Part shown: piece after piece, positions 7,888 through 11,507 of the stretch
How the letters are laid out: each line of letters opens with the position of its first letter
Position numbering within the stretch: position 1 is the first letter of the stretch
Source of the DNA: Actinomycetes bacterium
GTDB lineage: Bacteria > Actinomycetota > Acidimicrobiia > Acidimicrobiales > Bog-793
Length of the DNA stretch: 11,507 bases
Direction: 5' to 3'
Assembly (NCBI GenBank): GCA_021821585.1
Contig: JAKACF010000069.1
Span: 1 to 11,507 of the forward strand
Translations under genes and position numbers: made by a program
The notes under the pieces: model-generated
Seen by the model: the letters and a program-made list of their open reading frames with translations, nothing else
Database searches by the model: none
What the model was told of the DNA's origin: nothing

Positions 7888-7902
7888 CCCCGGCGACCGG
7901 GG
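7888..7902. promoter_or_regulatory. Inverted repeat in the divergent DUF72/ABC promoter region
   Basis: CCCCGG and CCGGGG are a perfect six-base inverted repeat around a CGA centre. The repeat abuts the -10 box of the ABC operon (7903-7908) and lies within the upstream region of the DUF72 promoter. A bound regulator could affect both directions. GC composition makes such repeats frequent, so this is a candidate operator only. Confidence 0.3.
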
Positions 7903-7908
7903 TAGCTT
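7903..7908 (+). promoter_or_regulatory. -10 box (TAGCTT) of the leaderless ABC operon promoter
   Basis: TAGCTT matches TAnnnT and ends seven bases before the GTG at 7916. No Shine-Dalgarno is visible, so the ATPase is likely translated from a leaderless message. No recognisable -35 is present. Confidence 0.55.
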
Positions 7909-7915
7909 CGAGCGG

Positions 7916-8908
7916 GTGCATCCCCACGACGGCAACGAGGCGCTCCTCGAGTCCTCGCCCGCCACCCCGGACGACCCGCCCGCGGGCGAGCCGGTCGTCG
8001 TGGCCCGCGGCCTCACCAAGCGCTTCGGCGGGTTCACGGCCGTCGACTCGGTCGACTTCACGATCGTGCGGGGCGAGGTCTTCGGCTTCCTCGGACCGAA
8101 CGGGGCGGGCAAGACGTCGACGATGCGCATGGTCTCCTGCCTCTCGCCGGTGAGCGGAGGGACGCTCCGGGTCCTCGGGATGGACCCCGAGCGCGACGGG
8201 CCCTCGATCCGCCGCCGCCTCGGCCTCGTCCCCCAGGAGGACACCCTCGATCTCGAGCTGTCGGTCCGCGACAACCTCTACCTCTACGGGCGGTACTTCG
8301 ACATCCCGAAAAAGGAGGTCCGCGCCCGGGTCGAGCGCCTGCTGGCCTTCGCCCAGCTCGTCGAGCGGGGCGACGACGAGGTGGACACGCTGTCTGGGGG
8401 AATGAAGCGGCGCCTCACGATCGCCCGGGCCCTCGTGAGCGACCCCGAGCTCGTCGTCCTCGACGAGCCGACGACGGGTCTCGACCCCCAGGCCCGCCAC
8501 CTGCTCTGGGAACGCCTGTACCGGCTGAAGCAGGAGGGCGTGACCCAGGTCATCACCACCCACTACATGGACGAGGCCGAGCAGCTCTGCGACCGCCTCG
8601 TCGTCATGGACCGGGGGCGGATCGTGGCGACCGGCTCGCCCCGCCAGCTCATCGCCACCTACGCCACGAGGGAGGTGGCCGAGCTGCGCTTTCCGGGCGG
8701 CCGGCACGCCGAGCTGGCAGCCCGCCTCGAGCCGCTGGCGGCCCGCGTGGAGGTGCTGCCGGACCGCCTTGCCTGCTACGCCGAGGACGGGGACGCGGTG
8801 CTCCGGGCCGCCCACGAGATGGGTCTTCGCCCCGAGTCGGCGCTGGTCCGCCGGGCGAGCCTCGAGGACGTCTTCCTCCGCCTCACCGGCCGCTCGCTCG
8901 TCGAGTGA
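7916..8908 (+). CDS. ABC exporter ATP-binding protein, DrrA/NodI type
   Basis: This 330-residue nucleotide-binding subunit is complete. It has Walker A GPNGAGKTS (60-68), the Q-loop Gln107 in VPQED, and the signature LSGGM (159-163). Walker B VVLDEP (180-185) with catalytic Glu184 and the switch His216 in TTHYMDEAE follow. The C-terminal extension (about 240-330) ends in RASLEDVFLRLTGR, typical of the daunorubicin-resistance/NodI group of ABC-2 exporters. It should hydrolyse ATP on the cytosolic face to drive export by the two membrane proteins encoded next. The GTG start is chosen from the -10 box seven bases upstream. It leaves a poorly conserved acidic N-terminus of about 25 residues before the VVVARGLTKRFGG core. 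Its TGA overlaps the next start by four bases (GTGA). The substrate (drug, lipid, polysaccharide or other) cannot be told from sequence. Confidence 0.93.
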   Translation: MHPHDGNEALLESSPATPDDPPAGEPVVVARGLTKRFGGFTAVDSVDFTIVRGEVFGFLGPNGAGKTSTMRMVSCLSPVSGGTLRVLGMDPERDGPSIRRRLGLVPQEDTLDLELSVRDNLYLYGRYFDIPKKEVRARVERLLAFAQLVERGDDEVDTLSGGMKRRLTIARALVSDPELVVLDEPTTGLDPQARHLLWERLYRLKQEGVTQVITTHYMDEAEQLCDRLVVMDRGRIVATGSPRQLIATYATREVAELRFPGGRHAELAARLEPLAARVEVLPDRLACYAEDGDAVLRAAHEMGLRPESALVRRASLEDVFLRLTGRSLVE

Positions 8909-9723
8909 CGGCGGGCCTCGCCATCCCGGGCCGGCGGACACCGGGCTTCGTCCGGCCGTACCGCTACTTCGCCCTGCGGTACCGCCGCACCTGGCGGGGC
9001 ACGCTCACCTCGAGCATCCTCTACCCGGTCCTCTACCTGCTCGCCATGGGTCTCGGCCTCGGCCACCTCGTCGACAGCCACCTCGCCTCACACGGCGGCG
9101 ACGCCCGGCTCGGCGGGGTCGGCTACGTCGAGTTCCTCGCCCCGGGGCTGCTCGTCTCGACCGCCATGCAGTGGGGGACGAACGAGTCGATGTACCCGGT
9201 GATGGGGGGCCTCAAGTGGCTGAAGACCTACCACGCCCTTGTCGCCACCCCGGTCGAGGTCGAGGACCTCGTCGTCGCCCACCTCGCCTGGGTGGCGACA
9301 CGGGTGGCCGCCTCCTCGGCCATCTTCCTCGCCGTCGTGGCCGCCTTCGGCGACGCCGTCTCGCCCCTCGCCGTGCTGGCGCTGCCGGTCGCCGTGCTGA
9401 CGGCGCTCGCCTTCGCCGCCCCGGTGGCCGCCTTCACCGCCACCCAGGACAACGACTCGCTGCTCCCGCTCGTCTACCGGATGTGCGTCGTCCCCCTCTT
9501 CCTGTTCTCGGGGACCTTCTTCCCCGTCGGCCAGCTGCCCGGCTGGCTGCAGGTCGTGGCCCGCCTCACGCCCCTCTACCACGGCGTGGCGCTCGCCCGC
9601 GCCCTCGTGCTCGGGGGCGGCACCCCCGCCGATCTCGCCGGGCACGCCGCCTACCTCCTCGCCATGGCGCTGGCGGGCAGCCTGCTCGCCGTCCGGGCCT
9701 TCTCCCGGCGCCTCGTCGTATGA
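8905..9723 (+). CDS. ABC-2 type permease, first of two
   Basis: This 272-residue membrane protein has about six spans (near 33-55, 72-92, 125-147, 152-178, 188-207 and 238-262). It carries the ABC-2 family pattern before the last span, FSGTFFPVGQLPGWLQ (201-216), followed by LTPLYHGV. It is probably one half of the transmembrane channel of the exporter. The GTG start overlaps the ATPase stop (GTGA) and has no Shine-Dalgarno, so translation probably depends on coupling with the ATPase gene. Its own stop overlaps the next start as ATGA. The segment KTYHALVATPVEVEDLVV (97-114) aligns with KTYDAVLATPLGVRDVAV of the second permease, indicating that the two arose by duplication. Confidence 0.92.
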   Translation: MTAGLAIPGRRTPGFVRPYRYFALRYRRTWRGTLTSSILYPVLYLLAMGLGLGHLVDSHLASHGGDARLGGVGYVEFLAPGLLVSTAMQWGTNESMYPVMGGLKWLKTYHALVATPVEVEDLVVAHLAWVATRVAASSAIFLAVVAAFGDAVSPLAVLALPVAVLTALAFAAPVAAFTATQDNDSLLPLVYRMCVVPLFLFSGTFFPVGQLPGWLQVVARLTPLYHGVALARALVLGGGTPADLAGHAAYLLAMALAGSLLAVRAFSRRLVV

Positions 9724-10556
9724 GCGCCACCACGGGCGGTGCCGGCCGGCCACCGGCCGCCCTCCCGCTGCGGGTCCTCCCGCCGGCCCTCCTCGGGGCC
9801 GGCCGTGCCCGGCGGCTCGTCGCCCGCAACGTCGTCTCCTACACCCGCCACTGGTGGATGCTCGCCTCGGGCTTCTTCGAGCCGCTCTTCTACCTCCTCT
9901 CGATCGGGCTCGGCCTCAACCACCTCGTCGGCCGCCTCGAGCTCGGGGGGCACGTCGTCGCCTACTCCGCCTACGTCGCCCCGGGGCTGCTCGCCTCGTC
10001 GGCCATGAACGGCGCCCTGTTCGACTCGACCTTCAACGTCTTTTTCAAGCTGAAGATCGCGAAGACCTACGACGCCGTCCTCGCCACGCCGCTCGGCGTG
10101 CGGGACGTCGCCGTCGGGGAGGTGACGTGGTCACTCATGCGCGGGGCGATCTACTCCTTCGCCTTCCTCGTCGTCATGGGCGCCATGGGTCTCGCCCTCA
10201 CCGGCTGGGCGGTGCTCTGCTTCCCGGCCGCCATGGTGATCAGCTTCGCCTTCGCCGGGGTGGGCATGGGAGCGACCTGCTACATGCGGCGCTGGCAGGA
10301 CTTCGACTACGTCTCGCTCGCCTCCATCCCCATGTTCCTCTTCTCGGCGGTGTTCTACCCCCTCAGCGTCTACCCGGGCTGGCTGCGCACCGTCGTCTCG
10401 CTCACCCCCCTCTACCAGGGCGTGGACATGCTGCGTGAGCTGGACGCCGGCATCCTCACGCCGGCGATCGCCGCGCATGCCGCCTACCTCGCCGCCCTCG
10501 GGATCCTCGGGATGGGGGTCGCCGCCCGCCGACTCGGCGTGCTGCTCCGTCCCTGA
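9720..10556 (+). CDS. ABC-2 type permease, second of two
   Basis: This 278-residue membrane protein has about six spans (near 50-66, 83-103, 132-152, 156-178, 198-213 and 245-266). It carries the ABC-2 pattern FSAVFYPLSVYPGWLR (208-223), followed by LTPLYQGVDMLREL. The same frame stays open far upstream (from about 8769), but that extension lies wholly inside the ATPase and first permease genes. The ATG at 9720 is preferred because it overlaps the preceding stop as ATGA and gives the usual NodJ/DrrB-like length. It is a paralogue of the first permease. With one ATPase gene and two different permeases, a transporter with an ATPase homodimer and a permease heterodimer is inferred. No terminator is obvious downstream. 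Confidence 0.92.
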   Translation: MSATTGGAGRPPAALPLRVLPPALLGAGRARRLVARNVVSYTRHWWMLASGFFEPLFYLLSIGLGLNHLVGRLELGGHVVAYSAYVAPGLLASSAMNGALFDSTFNVFFKLKIAKTYDAVLATPLGVRDVAVGEVTWSLMRGAIYSFAFLVVMGAMGLALTGWAVLCFPAAMVISFAFAGVGMGATCYMRRWQDFDYVSLASIPMFLFSAVFYPLSVYPGWLRTVVSLTPLYQGVDMLRELDAGILTPAIAAHAAYLAALGILGMGVAARRLGVLLRP

Positions 10557-10588
10557 GGTGAGGGGCCGGCGGGGCAGCGAAAGCCGAC

Positions 10589-10594
10589 TACTGT
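10589..10594 (+). promoter_or_regulatory. Possible -10 box (TACTGT) for the peroxiredoxin gene
   Basis: TACTGT fits TAnnnT and lies in the 110-base gap before the peroxiredoxin gene. A start about seven bases downstream would give a 5' untranslated leader of about 65 bases. No good -35 is visible, so the call is tentative. Confidence 0.35.
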
Positions 10595-10614
10595 CCTCGG
10601 CATTAGCGCTCCGC

Positions 10615-10627
10615 CTGCCGCCGGCAG
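10615..10627 (+). repeat. Inverted repeat in the peroxiredoxin leader
   Basis: CTGCCG and CGGCAG form a perfect inverted repeat around a single C. A second CGGCAG occurs at 10639-10644, so the left arm could pair with either copy in RNA. It could be an operator for a redox regulator or a leader hairpin, or it could be chance in GC-rich DNA. Confidence 0.3.
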
Positions 10628-10655
10628 CCCGGAGCACACGGCAGGCTCGACGAAC

Positions 10656-10662
10656 AGGAGGG
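10656..10662 (+). promoter_or_regulatory. Strong Shine-Dalgarno of the peroxiredoxin gene
   Basis: AGGAGGG lies four bases before the ATG at 10667 and contains the full AGGAGG consensus. It is the best ribosome binding site in the window and fits the high expression usual for peroxiredoxins. Confidence 0.85.
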
Positions 10663-10666
10663 AAAC

Positions 10667-11302
10667 ATGGCTCTGCAACTGGGCGACACGGCCCCGGACT
10701 TCACCGCCGACACCACCGACGGCCCGATCAGCTTCCACGAGTGGCTCGGCGACGGCTGGGGCATCCTCTTCTCCCACCCGGCCGACTTCACGCCCGTCTG
10801 CACGACCGAGCTCGGCGAGGTGGCCCGCCTGAAGGACGAGTTCGCCAAGCGGAACACCAAGGTGATCGGCCTCTCGGTCGACGACGTCACCTCGCACAAG
10901 TCCTGGGCGAAGGACATCGAGGACGCCACCGGGCACGCCCTCAACTACCCGCTCATCGGGGACGAGGAGCACAAGGTCGCCGACCTCTACGGCATGGTGC
11001 ACCCGAACGCCGACAACACCTTGACCGTGCGCTCGGTCTTCATCATCGGGCCGGACAAGAAGGTCAAGCTCACCATCACCTACCCGGCGAGCACGGGCCG
11101 CAACTTCGAGGAGATCCTCCGCGTCCTCGACTCGCTGCAGCTGACCTCGGACTACTCGGTCGCCACGCCGGTGAACTGGCACGACGGCGAGGACGTCGTG
11201 ATCGGCACCTCGGTCGACGACGAGGCGGCCAAGGAGAAGTTCCCGAAGGGCTTCAAGGCCGTCAAGCCCTACCTCCGCTTCACGCCCCAGCCGAACCGCT
11301 GA
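10667..11302 (+). CDS. 1-Cys peroxiredoxin, Prx6 type
   Basis: This 211-residue cytosolic thioredoxin-fold protein begins LQLGDTAPDFTADT. It carries the peroxidatic motif HPADFTPVCTTE with Thr42 and Cys45, and the conserved Arg122 in VRSVFIIGPD. These form the usual Thr-Cys-Arg active site that reduces H2O2, organic peroxides and related oxidants. Cys45 is the only cysteine in the protein, so it must work by the 1-Cys mechanism and need an external thiol for recycling. The extended C-terminal part (about 150-211, with TPVNWHDGEDVVI and PYLRFTPQP) is typical of the Prx6 subfamily, as is the length. The ATG start is fixed by a strong Shine-Dalgarno. The gene appears monocistronic: its own leader lies upstream and a long hairpin downstream. 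No reductase partner is encoded in the window. Confidence 0.95.
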   Translation: MALQLGDTAPDFTADTTDGPISFHEWLGDGWGILFSHPADFTPVCTTELGEVARLKDEFAKRNTKVIGLSVDDVTSHKSWAKDIEDATGHALNYPLIGDEEHKVADLYGMVHPNADNTLTVRSVFIIGPDKKVKLTITYPASTGRNFEEILRVLDSLQLTSDYSVATPVNWHDGEDVVIGTSVDDEAAKEKFPKGFKAVKPYLRFTPQPNR

Positions 11303-11311
11303 GGCCCGCAC

Positions 11312-11346
11312 GCCGGCGCCGTCCGCCCCCGGGCGGCGGCGCCGGC
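11312..11346 (+). terminator. Long GC hairpin after the peroxiredoxin gene, likely terminator
   Basis: Bases 11312-11328 pair with 11331-11346 in sixteen G-C pairs, broken only by one unpaired T at 11322. The tip is CC, so in practice the last pair or so would open. It begins ten bases after the stop codon. No T-run follows, as is common for high-GC actinobacterial terminators. It is by far the most stable hairpin I found in the window. Confidence 0.65.
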
Positions 11347-11389
11347 TCGTGTCACCGTCGCCGTCCCCTCTCAGCCGGCGGCGCCGCCC

Positions 11390-11395
11390 TACGAT
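11390..11395 (+). promoter_or_regulatory. -10 box (TACGAT) of a leaderless promoter at the window end
   Basis: This hexamer is the same as the one before the GT-C-like gene. It ends seven bases before a GTG at 11403, with no Shine-Dalgarno between. It is the main evidence that a gene starts there. Confidence 0.5.
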
Positions 11396-11402
11396 CGGTG
11401 GT

Positions 11403-11507
11403 GTGCCCCCCGTCGCGACCCTCCGAGCACGCGCGCTCTCGGCCGCCGACTTCGTCTACGGGCTCCCGGTGCTGCGCCAGGACGCCCTCTTGTACGCCCT
11501 GGCGGCC
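11403..11507 (+). CDS. Unrecognised protein, 3' end beyond the window
   Basis: Thirty-five codons are open from a GTG at 11403 to the last base, reading MPPVATLRARALSAADFV and then YGLPVLRQDALLYALAA. The call rests on the TACGAT box seven bases upstream and on protein-like composition. The alternative GTG at 11401 is in a frame that gives an Arg/Ser/Pro-rich sequence typical of a wrong frame. The fragment is moderately hydrophobic towards its end and could lead into a membrane span. No family is recognisable. Confidence 0.5.
   Translation, partial: MPPVATLRARALSAADFVYGLPVLRQDALLYALAA

Noticed and set aside
7847..8941. A 364-codon minus-strand frame opposite the ABC ATPase.
   Set aside because: It is antisense to a gene with complete Walker A, signature and Walker B motifs, and its composition is typical of an antisense frame.
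8769..9719. Upstream extension of the second permease frame, which would give a 595-residue protein.
   Set aside because: The extra region is Arg/Pro-rich and lies inside the ATPase and first permease genes. The ATG at 9720 overlaps the preceding stop and gives a normal permease length.
10484..11311. A 275-codon minus-strand frame opposite the peroxiredoxin.
   Set aside because: It is rich in Val, Asp, Arg and Gly without a motif, whereas the plus strand encodes an unmistakable peroxiredoxin with a strong ribosome binding site.

Overview
The window is very GC-rich DNA with almost all codons ending in G or C. It carries Tat-exported lipoprotein and DrrA/NodI-type ABC genes, many GTG starts and several apparently leaderless promoters. 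This points to a member of the Actinomycetota, possibly an uncultured or environmental lineage such as Acidimicrobiia or Thermoleophilia. That placement is inferred from composition and gene style only. There is no sign of phage, plasmid, insertion sequence, CRISPR array, tRNA or rRNA, and base composition looks uniform throughout.

Layout. (1) 1-1998 (+): a divergent transketolase whose 5' end lies before the window. (2) 2005-3627 (-): a soluble diguanylate cyclase with an alpha-helical N-terminal half. It converges on the transketolase with only 6 bases between stops. (3) 3708-5342 (+): a polytopic membrane protein resembling GT-C glycosyltransferases, divergent from the cyclase. (4) 5339-7006 (-): a Tat lipoprotein with the N,N-dimethylformamidase beta-subunit-like domain. 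Its stop codon overlaps that of the membrane protein. (5) 7086-7859 (-): a DUF72/YecE-family protein. (6) 7916-10556 (+): a translationally coupled three-gene ABC exporter operon (ATPase, permease, permease) divergent from DUF72. (7) 10667-11302 (+): a strict 1-Cys peroxiredoxin of the Prx6 type with a strong Shine-Dalgarno and a strong downstream hairpin. (8) 11403-end (+): the first 35 codons of an unrecognised gene.

How the parts relate. The ABC operon is a clear functional unit. The membrane protein and the dimethylformamidase-like lipoprotein form a tail-to-tail pair, both acting at or outside the membrane, and may share a cell-envelope role; this is inference. The other genes look like independent housekeeping or stress genes.

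The most consistent non-coding signal is at the starts. Five of the seven genes that begin a transcription unit within the window (GT-C protein, lipoprotein, DUF72, ABC ATPase and the terminal gene) have a TAnnnT -10 box ending exactly 6 or 7 bases before a GTG or ATG, with no Shine-Dalgarno. This is the arrangement expected for leaderless mRNAs. The cyclase and the peroxiredoxin instead carry purine-rich ribosome binding sites. I found no convincing undescribed multi-gene system. The leaderless promoter series, the lipoprotein/membrane-protein pair and the atypical transketolase are the items most worth a second look.
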